A DNA stretch of 64,000 bases, from the NCBI GenBank assembly GCA_022885665.1, contig JAGQDJ010000239.1, positions 1 to 64,000 of the forward strand, read 5' to 3'. The notes under the pieces were generated by a model. The model was given only the letters and a program-made list of their open reading frames with translations, made no database searches and was not told the DNA's origin. Position 1 is the first letter of the stretch. Every line of letters starts with the position of its first letter. The DNA comes from Triops longicaudatus (lineage: Eukaryota; Arthropoda; Branchiopoda; Notostraca; Triopsidae). This document shows, piece by piece, positions 1 through 9,519 of this stretch. The position numbers were made by a program, and so were the translations under genes.

Positions 1-1
1 A

Positions 2-192
2 GTTGGGCCTGAGAAGAGGAAGCGAGCCAAGAGCAAAGTTATAACGGAAACTCCAGAAAGAAAACAACTGCTAGCTGAATTAGAACAGAAAAATTGTAAA
101 AAATGGATGCAGCTCCTCGGCTGAGATTAAATAAGTCTTCTCGTGCAAAGAAAACCTTGTTCAACGGCGCATCTTCTTCGAGTGACGCATAA
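2..192 (+). pseudogene. C-terminal tail of a DDE (pogo/jerky-like) transposase, truncated by the window edge
   Basis: The frame starting at base 2 reads a basic stretch containing KSKVITETPERKQLLAEL and stops at 122-124. After a frame change, a second stretch (133-192) reads KKTLFNGASSSSDA and stops. Known of the family: pogo/jerky-like DDE transposases of invertebrates often end in a basic K-x-I-T-D-T-P-E motif followed by a Ser/Asp-rich tail. The match is to that tail only; the catalytic core would lie upstream of the window. The stop and the frame change mark it as a remnant. It could also be the tail of another basic protein. Confidence 0.4.
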
Positions 193-364
193 AAATACGG
201 AGCTTTAACTTTAAAAACATAATCCAGTATCAAAATATAACCCAGTGTCCCCCATTTAGCGGCCGGTTTTTTATCTTTATATAATTATATTGTTCTGTGT
301 TATAATACATCAATAAACGTCTGAAAGTAACAAGGTTTACTTCTGTGTCATAGCTCACCTGAGG
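193..364. other. AT-rich spacer between transposase tail and Gypsy remnant
   Basis: There is no supported gene here. It contains AATAAA-like sequence near 312-317 and the first of two TGTGTCATAG copies (344-353); the second is at 365-374. Confidence 0.5.
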
Positions 365-404
365 TGTGTCATAGTACCCTCCAAGTTCGGGTATCATGAC
401 ACAC
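364..404. repeat. Near-perfect hairpin (16-bp arms, 9-nt loop)
   Basis: The left arm GTGTGTCATAGTACCC (364-379) pairs with GGGTATCATGACACAC (389-404) at 15 of 16 positions. The arm begins with TGTGTCA, and the same TGTGTCATAG also occurs 21 bp upstream. It lies where the 5' LTR of the first Gypsy element would begin. Confidence 0.7.
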
Positions 405-774
405 AGACGACTTCTGGGAAAACTTTTTTTTTACAATTAAACGATTTTCTCGAGGTGTGGGCAAAAATTAACACAAGTACCGGAAAGAGCTCAGTACAGA
501 ATAACGTTGAAATAATTGATATTTGCTTATAACTTTTGTAAGAAAAAAAGTTTGAGTGAAAAGTGTGTCAAAGCACCCGACTCTCCCCTATCGAAGAGAA
601 TGTCAATCTTTGCTTTCCCTTTGTTATTACCCATGAGAATAACAATTAACTGGTTAATACTTGTGGACCAGGAACTTTGTGCCTTTTACCTATTGAAACC
701 CTTTCCCCCTGTAAATGTATATATTCATCCTTTCAAATACAGGGTCAGTCTTAGTCTAAGCACGAAAACGTTAC
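365..774 (+). repeat. Candidate 5' LTR of Gypsy element 1
   Basis: Inferred from position. The stretch begins TGTGTCA and ends GTTACA, immediately before the gag ATG. It has a TATA-like GTATATATTC near 716-725 and an initiator-like CAGTCTTAGTCT about 30 bp downstream. The same CAGTCTTAGTCT occurs downstream of the TATA box in the 3' LTR of element 2. No second copy of this LTR is in the window, so the left boundary is uncertain. Confidence 0.35.
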
Positions 775-775
775 A

Positions 776-1606
776 ATGGCGAAGTCGGTAGAATCGAAAG
801 CTGAGAAAGTTCGTTCTCCAAAATTCGCTCCCGAACTGTTCTATACTGGAACAGAAGATGAGTGGGAAGCGTGGTGTCGGCATTTCGATCGTTATGCAAA
901 GTTTTGTGACTTAGAAGAAAAAAAAAAGATGGAAGTCTTTGCAAAGTTATTACGAGGACGTGCCAAAAGCGTGTTTACAATTTTGGACAAAGACATCCAA
1001 GCTAACTATAGTCGTGCAGTGGCCGCTATGACTGAGATCTTTAGTGTAACGGATGTGAGTGTGTACCGGCATAAATTTGACACTATGATTAGGGTTAAGG
1101 GTGAGACAGTGCTCGAGTTTGTTGGTCATCTTCGTGCCACCTTGAGAAAAGCTTATCCTACGATGGATGCTGTGAGTCAAGAAAGGACGATTGTCAACCG
1201 TCTAGTTGATTCTTTGGATTCGAGGGAGCTGCGTATGCAGTTAAATGCACTGAACGGTCTTTCTGTGGAGAAAGCAGTGGAAATCATTTGTGGTTACGAA
1301 CGAGCTACAGAACAGGAGGTCAACCGCAAAGTCAAACTTGTGGATGAATTGGAACCTTCCGAAGCTAGAGATGTTGCAGCTGTGGCGTCCACTTCGATGG
1401 AGCAGCGACTTACTGCCATGGAGAAGCTCATGGAGAAAATGACAGTAAATCATGTTAATAAGCCCAAGCCAAACAACAGATGGAACAGACCGAAGACTTG
1501 CTACAATTGTGGAGAATTTGGCCACCTCAGAATGACATGTACCAAACCCGGACAGGCCAACGGCGTTGCGAATGGCTTCCCGAAGAACCAGGGAAACTAC
1601 CACTAA
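776..1606 (+). CDS. gag: Gag polyprotein of Gypsy element 1
   Basis: This 276-residue frame has no interior stop. Residues about 20-150 read like a retrotransposon capsid (F-x-G-T-E-D-E-W-E-x-W near the start, then a helical capsid-like region with V-L-E-F-V-G-H-L-R). A single CCHC zinc knuckle, CYNCGEFGHLRMTC, lies near residues 242-255. The ATG directly follows the presumed LTR end, so a primer-binding site starting TGGCGAAG would overlap the start codon. The gag frame is intact although the pol behind it is broken. Confidence 0.8.
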   Translation: MAKSVESKAEKVRSPKFAPELFYTGTEDEWEAWCRHFDRYAKFCDLEEKKKMEVFAKLLRGRAKSVFTILDKDIQANYSRAVAAMTEIFSVTDVSVYRHKFDTMIRVKGETVLEFVGHLRATLRKAYPTMDAVSQERTIVNRLVDSLDSRELRMQLNALNGLSVEKAVEIICGYERATEQEVNRKVKLVDELEPSEARDVAAVASTSMEQRLTAMEKLMEKMTVNHVNKPKPNNRWNRPKTCYNCGEFGHLRMTCTKPGQANGVANGFPKNQGNYH

Positions 1607-1714
1607 CTGGAAATTGGGCTCCGTCTACAGTTAATCCGTCAAATGTGGCCGTTACAAATTTTGCTGCGTCGCATGTGACTCTGCCTTGTTGTGTAAAAGG
1701 ATAATGCAGCAACA

Positions 1715-2294
1715 TGTTCGTTTCTATGCTTGTAGACTCTGGTTCGGATATTACACTAGTGAAACCGTATTTTTTTCGAATAACACAGTGCTACAATTAG
1801 TTCTTTTTTACGTTGAAACAGTGAACAGTCAAGCTATGAAAATCTTAGTCAGAACTGTAGTTTCTTTCAAGATTGGCGAGGAAGAATTTCTCTTTAATGT
1901 CTTTGTTACCAATGACATGAAGCAGGAAGTCATTTTGGGTAGAGACTTCTTGAACCGATTTAAAATTATATTAGACTTCAAGGACGGCGCGTTGTGTTTC
2001 GGGAATAGGCAAGTACCGTTGGTAGAGAAAGCTTCACATGAAGTAGCTGTTATAGTGTCCGAAACATGTGTGATTCCAGCTCGGCATGAACTTTCCGTGA
2101 GAGCTTGTGTGCCAAATTTAATTATTGGTCAAGGATTGGTAGAAAATGTGACTAACAGTTCAGATTCGAATGGTTGGTCCCTTGCGCGGACACTGGTGTC
2201 GATTGAAGATGGACAAATTCCGGTAAGATCTATGAATGTCACTGAACAGCCTGTTCGACTGAAATCCAGTACAACCGTTGGAGGTTTTACATGA
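1715..2294 (+). pseudogene. Gypsy element 1 protease region, frameshifted
   Basis: A retropepsin active-site motif, LVDSGSDITLVK, is readable around 1729-1765 in one frame. The downstream part of the domain (KQEVILGRDFLNRF, about 1920-1960) continues in another frame that runs to a stop at 2292-2294. A frameshift therefore lies near 1770-1800. In the family this aspartic protease matures Gag-Pol. This copy is not functional as read. Confidence 0.6.
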
Positions 2295-2437
2295 TTAATC
2301 AGCCTGTAATGTCAAATGTAAAAAAGGATTTAAAGTGGCAGTGTCAACGAAGCTAATCAGACAAGCCTGATCGAAGAATTTGATGGTCCATTACTCCCTC
2401 TTTTTGGGAACCGTCTAAGAAATTAACGACGAGTCAA

Positions 2438-2945
2438 TTGGATGAATTTGAAACTTTCCTGCGTAAACACTGGGGTATTTTGTTGCTACATCCAAATGAT
2501 TTGGGTAGGACAACCTATTTCAAACACCGGATCAACACTGGAACCCAGCCCCCTGTTCGTGTTCCACCCAGAAAAATCCCGGGACATTGGAAGCCACAAC
2601 TGGACATCATGGTTAACGTTTTACTGGGATAGGGAATTATTTCGCCTTCTTCAAGTCCTTGGAGTTCGCCTATTGTTATGGTTAAGAAGAATTCATTGAA
2701 CTTTTCGCTTATGTGTGGATTATCGGGCTTTAAATAACGTGACAGTCAAGGGTGCTTATCCCCTTCCTAGAATTGACGACACATACGCTTTGGCTGGAGC
2801 GAAGTTTTTCTCTACGCTGGATATGGCAAGTGGTTATTACCAATTATAAGTCGAGCAAGAAGATCGTCAGAAAACTGTGTTCGTAACACCGCAGGGCCTC
2901 TATGAGTTCAGTGTTGTGCCGTTTGGTCTCTGTAATGGGCCAAGA
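2438..2945 (+). pseudogene. Gypsy element 1 reverse transcriptase, N-terminal half only
   Basis: Pieces of an RT are readable with frame changes: IPGHWKPQLD upstream, then CVDYRALNNVTVKGAYPLPR and FFSTLDMASGYYQL (about 2714-2850), and PQGLYEFSVVPFGLCNG up to about 2940. A TAA interrupts the frame at about 2848. The catalytic YxDD segment expected next is absent, and similarity ends abruptly near 2945. Confidence 0.65.
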
Positions 2946-3180
2946 AAAGAGGAAGATATTCCTGATATGCCGTTTAGTAGCCCTCTGGCTGATCCGGTAG
3001 TGAACGCTTTGGAAACATGTGAGACATAAGTCACTTTTCATCAGAAAAATGACAAAAACCTCAAAGTTCGGATGGCTTAAAACACCAAGCAACTTTCCAG
3101 TCTCACCATGGAGTTTGAGCTCAACGTTGAGGTCATCGAAAATGGTTCTGTAAAGAGGGGGAGCGTCTTTTACCTCTCGT
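2946..3180. other. Unassigned stretch inside Gypsy element 1
   Basis: No retroviral domain is recognised here. It sits between the RT half and the integrase finger and marks an internal deletion or an unrelated filler. Confidence 0.4.
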
Positions 3181-3350
3181 ACCAAAGAAAGTCGTGGAGG
3201 TTCTCCTTAGAACCTACCACAACGATAAAACCGCTGCACATATGGGTGTCAGTCGAATTCTGTCAAAGTTGAGACTGAAAATGTAACAGAGGCCGAAGAT
3301 GCAGGAGAATGTAACAGCATGGTATCGGAAATGTGTTGAATGAATGTTGT
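3181..3350 (+). pseudogene. Integrase zinc finger fragment of Gypsy element 1
   Basis: The frame reads VPKKVVEVLLRTYHNDKTAA then HMGVSRILSKLR, and after a frame change WYRKCVE. This resembles the H2C2 N-terminal finger of Gypsy integrases. A stop follows, and no DDE core follows in this frame. Confidence 0.55.
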
Positions 3351-3506
3351 TGAATGTTGAGGAAGTGCGGACAGAATAACCCACCGCAACAGAGGATCCG
3401 CGCTCCGTTAAGATCCTTGTGTGCTAAGCGTCCAAGTGAAATTGTAGCAATTTGAAACGAATTTCGAAACCAGGGCAGAAAAGTTCCAAATTGGCCGGAA
3501 CTCCAA

Positions 3507-4115
3507 GTGGCATTCAAAAAGGCTTTTGTACCGCAAGCCAGGGCCTACAAAAAGCTTGCGGAGTTGCAAATGCGCGTTCAGAGGCCCGAGGAGACGGTTA
3601 ACTCTTATTGTATGGAAGTGCTACAGTTGTGCTTTGATGTTGACCCCAAGATGGCGGATGCACAAAAGCTGGACAACTTGTTCCGCGGCTTGAGGCCGAG
3701 CCTTGTTGAAGTACTGGCTCAGCGTGATATCGCTACAAGTGAGGAATTTGTCGAAGCAGCGAAGAAGCTTGAAGCCGGACAGGAGAGGGCACGGGCATCA
3801 CAGTCATGGTGGACTTATGTGTCCCGGAATTCGGAGAGGCGTGCCACTGTAGCTGGTGCCGAGCTTGCCGCCTCGACGTGCAGCCGCGACGGAAGAAGCG
3901 ACGATCTGAGGGACATGATGAGAGAATTGACGAACGCGCTCAACGAGGGATTTCAGCAGCTGAGGAGCGACCGTCGAAGCTCTCAAGGTAAGGTTGGCAG
4001 TTATCCTCCCTTTAGTTCCAGGACGCACAAAGGTGCTCCAATTTGTTTTAAATGTAGAAGGTCAGGGCATATTGCACGCAATTGCCGGAATGAATCCAGT
4101 GTAACGGTAGAGTAG
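3507..4115 (+). pseudogene. gag: Gag (C-terminal part) of Gypsy element 2
   Basis: About 200 residues include a capsid-type region (FKKAFVPQARAYKKLAELQM, then YCMEVLQLC and LFRGLRPSLVEVL) and one CCHC knuckle, CFKCRRSGHIARNC, near the end. The frame extends slightly upstream (PNWPELQVAF), so the listed ATG is probably internal and the true start has been lost. The TAG at 4113 may be the natural gag stop, because the protease follows in the same frame. Confidence 0.7.
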
Positions 4116-4304
4116 CGCCTAGCATGCGCCATAGTACAGACGAAGGGGTCTCGTCCAGCGCGGGAATCGTTCGTCAGCAGGCGGTTAGGGCCCAATTTGA
4201 GTCGGAAAACTAGGGCTGGCGGCTCCCGGGGGAAGGGCCGCCAGTGCAATCGTAATCTCCGTCCTTTATGTATTTGGTCCAAGCCTTATTAGGGAAATGT
4301 AGTT

Positions 4305-4793
4305 TGCAATGGAAAAGAAACCGTAGCTATTATAGATACTGGAGCTGCAGTTAGTGTAGTCTCAGAAAACTGGATAATCAAGAGTAAAGCGCAACTAGAA
4401 AAATGGGAAGGCCCTGAAATTATCGTAGCTAATGGGAACTTAGCCCATGTCAGGGGAGGGGCTTGGGTATCTGCAAGCCTCGTAGGGAAGGAACTGCGAA
4501 CGAAGGCCGTCGTTTTCAATAATGGATTAGCAGATCTGATTGTTGGTAATGACTTACTCAGTCAACTAGGGGAGGTCACTCTTAGATACGCCGAAGAAGG
4601 ATTTAGCCTGGTAGGACATCGTGAAGTTCAAGGGTACGGACCTGACCGGGTTGAAGGAGTATCTCCCTTACCGTCAGACATGAGGGAGTCCGATACAGTA
4701 GCTGTGCAGTTAGTCGTAGGCGAGCAAACGTCTGAAGAAAAAGCTGAGAGTAAATCTGACAACAGCAGTGAGAGGCTATTCGATGAAGAATAA
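4305..4793 (+). pseudogene. Aspartic protease region of Gypsy element 2
   Basis: In the gag frame, after the stop at 4290, the sequence reads CNGKETVAIIDTGAAVSVV, a retropepsin DTGA active site, and later GLADLIVGNDLL, the typical family continuation. The frame ends at TAA 4791-4793. The next segment (4809-5510) is in the same frame and leads into RT. Confidence 0.7.
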
Positions 4794-4808
4794 AGTCTGT
4801 TTAGCAAA

Positions 4809-7800
4809 ATGCCCCTTACTGAGCCAGAGGGGAATGAAAACTTTACCTGTACAGTAAGGATGTCAGAATCAAAGACAGTTCCCGCACGGTCCGCTATACC
4901 TGTGTCGGTTGTTCTGAACACGGGAAAGGCAGTCAAGCTGGCAGATGACGGAGATTCGTTGGCAGTGAGCAGCAAAGAAGCGACACTATTAGTAGAAGCT
5001 GATAAACGCTTGCTTACTGAAAAAGGGCTTAGTGTTGGTCGGATTTTAGCCACTTTTGAGGGTAGAAAAGGAGTTTTAATTATTACAAACTTCAGTAGAG
5101 AGGCTCAGTGGATCGGCGCAGGTACTGCCTTAGGGACTGTCGAAGAACCCATGTCGAAAGAGGACTTAGATGTCCAAGGTACAGTCACGGACTGTGATTT
5201 GGAAGGCTGCGTGTCAGACTCATTAGATGGAGTCCAGCGAGAGGCACTTTTGAAAGTGCTGAAGAAACATAGGGAATGTTTTGCAGCTAGCTCCTCTGAT
5301 CTAGGATTATGTAAAGCAGTAGAGCACCAAATTGATACGGGCAACGCAAAGCCCATTTCACAAGCACCGTACCGAAGCTCTTATCGGGAGAAAGACATCA
5401 TTAGAAAACAGGTCGAAGAAATGATGGAGGCAGGAGTAATAGAGCCAGCTAGTAGCCCATGGGCCTCGCCGGTCGTTCTTGTAAAAAAAGAAAGACGGAA
5501 AGTGGCGTAGCTGTGTTGACTACCGGCGCCTAAACTCTGTCACTGTTAGAGATGTGTACCCACTCCCAAGGATAGACGACGCTCTAGAGTCTTTGCAAGG
5601 TGCAAAGTACTTTTCCACCTTATATCTAATGTCGGGTTACTGACAGGTTGCTGTTCACAGATCAGATACGGAAAAGACGGCTTTTGTAACACCGGATGGC
5701 CTCTACCAATTTAAGAAGATGCCATTTGGGTTGTGTAATGCTCCCGCAACGTTTCAAAGGATGATAGATGTCATCCTAGCAAGCCTTAAGTGGCAGCTTT
5801 GCCTTGTTTATCTAGACGATGTCGTGATCTTTTCCAAAACATTTGAACAGCATTTATCTGATGTAGACTCCGAATTGATCTGTCTAAAAGAGGCTGGGTT
5901 AAAATTAAAACCGAGCAAATGCCATTTTGGCTGCGAGACCGTTACTGTGCTCGGTCATATAGTAGATTCTGAAGGTATTCGGCCCTAGGGAGATAAGGTT
6001 AATGTCGTGCAAAATTTTCCCGTCCCCAAAAACCTGACAGATGTTCGTAGCTTCGCTAGTCTCTGCTCTTATTACCGGAAATTTGTTAAGGACTTTTCGT
6101 CACGGGCAGAGCCACTGTTTCGGCTTACTAAGAACAATGTCCCATTCGTTTGGGGCTTGGACCAACAGAGGGCATTTGAGGACTTGAAGCAAGCCCTCCT
6201 GTCGGCCCCCATTTTGGCCCACCCTGTCTTAAAAGGAGAATTTGAGATACATCCAGATGCAAGCGACTTCGGTATAGGCGCCATGCTGGTACAAAAACAG
6301 GACGGAACTGAACGAGTAATTGCCTATGCCAGCAGACTCATGAACAAAAGTGAGCGAAATTACTCGACGACGGAAAAGGAATGTCTTGCCCTCGTTTGGG
6401 CTGTCAGGAAATTCAGGTCTTTTATCTGGGGTGAACCATTTAGAGTCGTCACTGATCACCACGCGTTATGTTGGTTGATGACTAAAAAGGAGCCGTCAGG
6501 ACGACTAGCTAGATAGGCACTGTCTTTAATGGAATACGAGTTCCAGATATTTCACAGGAGCGGAAGAATGCACAATGACGCTGACGCATAATCGCGTAAC
6601 CCCGTTGAGCCCCCAGTGGCGGAGGGTGAAGATGAACACGGGCCTGTAGTTTTCGCGGTCGGTCTTACTGACCCCCTAGCTAAAGATATAAGAGAGGAAC
6701 AGCGAAATGACCCCAGGTGGGCAAGGATCATCGAGATCCTAGAAGATGTGAATCCGAGTGCCATAGACCGTCGGAAAGTGAGTCCGTACACTTTGCATGA
6801 CGGTAAGCTTTGAGTAACCGTTAGGAACGGACAAAAGCGCCTTCGTTTATGTATACCAGCATCCTTAAAACATGACGTTTTGTACGCTTGTTATGACGAC
6901 GCAACAGCTGGTCACCATGGCTTGAAAGGCACGTGGGACAAAGTTTCCAAGAGATACTTTTGGCCCAAAATTACGCGCGACGTGTCCAACCATGTGCTGT
7001 CTTGTGAGGATTGTCAAACTAAAAAGGGTGAAACTTCAAAGAAGAAAGGGTTAATGATACCTGTGCAAGTCGAGCAACCGTTAGAGAAAATCGGGATTGA
7101 CCTGCTTGGGGTATTCCCAGAGACCGCCAATGGTAACTAATACATTATAGTAGCTGTAGATTACCACACAAAATGGTCAGAAACCCGAGCTGTCCTAAGC
7201 ACTTCCGCAGATGAGGTATCGAAGTTTTTCGTACAGCAAGTGGTGCTAAGGCACGGTGCTCCGGAAACAGTTCTGAGCGACAGGGGAACTTGCATTACAG
7301 CAGAGTTTACAGAAAACTTATTCAGGGCCTTACAGACTAACCACACTACGACAACTGCGTATCACCCGCAATGCAATGGCTTAACTGAAAGGCTGAACCA
7401 CACAATTTCGGACATGCTTTCCATGTACGTAAGTAGTAATCACCGGGATTGGGACGTTAGTTTAGTTGCCGTGACTTTTGCCTACAACACTTCCCGGCAG
7501 GAGTCCACCGGGTATTCTCCGTTCTTTCTTTTGTACGGAAGAGATGCAAAACTACCGATTGATGTAGCTCTGGGATCTATTCCCGATGTTATGGAAGAAG
7601 ATTCTGAACCACCCAGCCCGGCTACTGCAGTCGCCACACGGCTGAGAAAAACGTTCGAGATAGTAAGGGAAAAGATGAAGAAGGTGCAAAGAAAACAAAA
7701 GGAACGGTACGACGAAACTCGCGAGCACAGAGAATTTGATGTAGGGTCTTTAGTTTGGGTTTATACCCCTGTCCGAAAAGTCGGACGTTCTGAGAAGCTT

Positions 7801-8055
7801 CTGCAACGCTACTTTGGTCCGTACATGATACTTCGCAAGACATCACCGGTTGATTACGAAGTTCAGGGAATAAAGCGAAAGCAATCGGACATCATACATG
7901 TTTCCCGTCTCAAACCTTACGTTGAGAGAGACTATAACTTAAACGGGTCTACGACAATTCCCCAACAGGCGGATGAAACAGGTGACGGAGATCCTGACAC
8001 GGAATTTATCACCCTTAGTCGCACTCATGACTGTCCCTTTACAGAAGGCCACTGA
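4809..8055 (+). pseudogene. pol: Pol (RT, RNase H, integrase) of Gypsy element 2, with nonsense codons
   Basis: RT motifs are ISQAPYRSSYREKDIIRKQV (about 5355-5415), the finger motif ASPVVLVKK (about 5466), YPLPRIDDALESLQGAKYF (5557-5613), PFGLCNAPATFQRM (5722-5763) and catalytic LVYLDDVVIFS (5803-5835). The RNase H region reads HPDASDFGIGAMLVQ (about 6250) and TDHHALCWL (about 6450). The integrase finger reads YDDATAGHHGLKGTWDKV then CEDCQ (about 6890-7015). The core includes VAVDYHTKWSET (7153), VLSDRGTC (7270) and YHPQCNGLTERLNH (7357). A chromo-like C-terminal segment, GPYMILRKTSPVDYEV, follows. A frameshift near 5490 in an A-run and six in-frame stops inactivate it. Confidence 0.85.
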
Positions 8056-8179
8056 AAAAAACTGGTCAACGAGAAATGAACCCTGTAATGAACAATTACC
8101 ACTAGCGGAGCAGTCTGGCCTGAGGAGATCTGGCCGGTTACGCAAAAAGACTCGGTTCTACGGCCTCGATGACGAATAA
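8056..8179 (+). pseudogene. Displaced C-terminal tail of Pol
   Basis: In the +2 frame relative to Pol, the sequence reads LRRSGRLRKKTRFYGLDD and stops at 8177-8179. A basic R-R-S-x-R-x-R-K-P/K motif is common at the C-terminus of Gypsy integrases. The overlap with the Pol stop at 8055 suggests a late frameshift. Confidence 0.5.
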
Positions 8180-8411
8180 CCTGCCTAGACTGTTTAAAAA
8201 GCTATTTTTCTTAAAAAAAAATGAGAGCGGCTATAAGGCACTATCACTGTTGACAGGGTTCGTTCTAGCAATCTGCGTTGCGTCCAATAATTTTTATTCC
8301 TTACAAAAACCGGCCAACCTTATCTTGTTTGTGTTATTTGCATGCCCATTGTTCAGTTTTTATAACCACTTGCAAGAATTACGGCTGACATTGACTTCCT
8401 TAGAGGCCTAA
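8169..8411 (+). CDS. Small membrane-type ORF between pol and the 3' LTR
   Basis: An 80-residue frame starts ATGACGAATAACCTGCC, overlapping the Pol tail. It has two hydrophobic stretches (ALSLLTGFVLAICVAS near residues 24-39, LILFVLFACPLFSFY near 50-64) after a basic N-terminus. It lies where some Gypsy elements carry a third ORF or env. I see no env motif (no furin site, no fusion peptide, no cysteine pattern). It may be a remnant or a chance ORF. Confidence 0.3.
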   Translation: MTNNLPRLFKKLFFLKKNESGYKALSLLTGFVLAICVASNNFYSLQKPANLILFVLFACPLFSFYNHLQELRLTLTSLEA

Positions 8412-8460
8412 GTCGATAGTTGTATGTCGAACGGGGCGTTCGGAAGTGGGCTGGGAGTAA

Positions 8461-8797
8461 TGTCACGCCAATAAATGTCAATTGTTTTGTTTAAACGTAG
8501 TTTCCCTTTTTGTCCCATCGCACCCTTGGTTTCTGGACTAATGACAGTCATTTCTCCGAAACCAAAGGGACTACGTTGATTTCGTTTGGGTGGGAAGAAG
8601 CTATAAAAAGGGAGAGTGACAGGGAAGCTGGAGGAGAAGAAGCTAAAAAGAAAGAGGGTGGAGTTTGCTTATCGGTGGAAAATACAGATACTGTTGGCTA
8701 CCTCAGTCTTAGTCTTTTTGTTTCCAAGCCAGATCAGGGCCCCGTGAAAAACCACGTCACTGTAAAACTCTACCCAGTGTTGGTTAGTGACGTGACA
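8461..8797 (+). repeat. 3' LTR of Gypsy element 2 (about 337 bp)
   Basis: It is bounded by a perfect 7-bp inverted repeat, TGTCACG at 8461 and CGTGACA ending at 8797. A purine-rich tract (AAGTGGGCTGGGAG, 8444-8457) precedes it like a polypurine tract. Inside are a TATA box CTATAAAAAGGG (about 8601-8612), initiator-like CAGTCTTAGTCT (about 8704), and an inverted repeat (CGTAGTTTCCCTTT near 8497 against CAAAGGGACTACG near 8564). No 5' partner is present, so target duplication cannot be tested. Confidence 0.75.
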
Positions 8798-9415
8798 ATA
8801 TTGTAACGCAAGAATGTGCTCAGGTAGTGTGTTAAGGGTGGCGTTCAGTATCCGTCTTGGGCACTGTCACTCCAAAGCTCCTTGGATGCCTTCCTCGAAG
8901 CGTCGTCTCTGGGGACTTGAGGTGGAATGCAAGGTGACTGCGAGAGAGTGACAGGTCAAGGCTAAGGTAAATAAATAAAAGGTCAAGGTGAGAGGCAACT
9001 GAGTTAGTTGGGAGTTGGCGTTAGAAGAGGAAAGTGGAAGGATTGAGTCAGTTGGAGTCGAAGGAGTGAGTGAGAGTAAGTCGAGGAGAGACAAACGTGG
9101 TGAAGAGAGAGTAGAACAGTTGTTGCGTTGTTAATGTGTTGCGATGGTAGTAACGAACGTGTTGTAAGCTTAAGTTAACCCCTGTAACCCCACTGAATAC
9201 ACTTATATCCCACAAGCGGACCGTTTCCTTAAGGACCCGACGTGCAAAAATCGTCCTCCCGACGAAAGTGTACGTCACAATACTAAGAAAAAAGAGTAAC
9301 AAGTGCCTCTTCCTTTTTCAATTCAAGACACTGTCTCCGGCGCTTGGACTCTGACACTGCTTACAATCAATAAGCTAGCTAGGATTAATCGGCGGCCGCC
9401 AGTTTTGAAGTACGA
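8798..9415. other. Non-coding stretch with GA-rich tract
   Basis: No gene is seen. About 8930-9110 is strongly purine-rich on the + strand. The part from about 9160 to 9290 (TAAGTTAACCCCTGTAACCC and onward) has the look of a retroelement leader, but I found no partner repeat. Confidence 0.4.
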
Positions 9416-9519
9416 TTGCAGGTTTCATGTGGCATTGCGATACATAAAATGAATTCTATACATTATGTTAAAATGGTTGCTTATAAAAATACATTCTATC
9501 TGTTCGTGGTAAGAAACTG

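Larger units (their letters stand above)
365..3350 (+). mobile_element. Gypsy-class LTR retrotransposon 1, internally deleted and 3' truncated
   Basis: In order: candidate LTR, gag with one CCHC knuckle (776-1606), a frameshifted protease (about 1715-2294), the N-terminal half of reverse transcriptase (about 2438-2945), then a jump to the integrase H2C2 finger (about 3181-3350). The rest of RT, RNase H and the integrase core are missing. Gypsy element 2 begins within about 130 bp of the integrase fragment, so the two may be joined by a deletion or ectopic recombination. Confidence 0.7.
3480..8797 (+). mobile_element. Gypsy-class LTR retrotransposon 2, 5' truncated, with 3' LTR
   Basis: Domain order is gag, protease, RT, RNase H, integrase, which is the Ty3/Gypsy order. 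The 5' LTR and the start of gag are missing; similarity begins near 3480. The 3' LTR (8461-8797) is complete. Gag, protease and the start of RT share one frame (3507 to about 5490) broken only by TAG 4113, TAG 4290 and TAA 4791. After one frameshift near 5490, RT through integrase share the next frame to 8055, broken only by TGA 5641, TAG 5986, TAG 6514, TAA 6589, TGA 6811 and TAA 7138. As read it is inactive. Confidence 0.85.
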
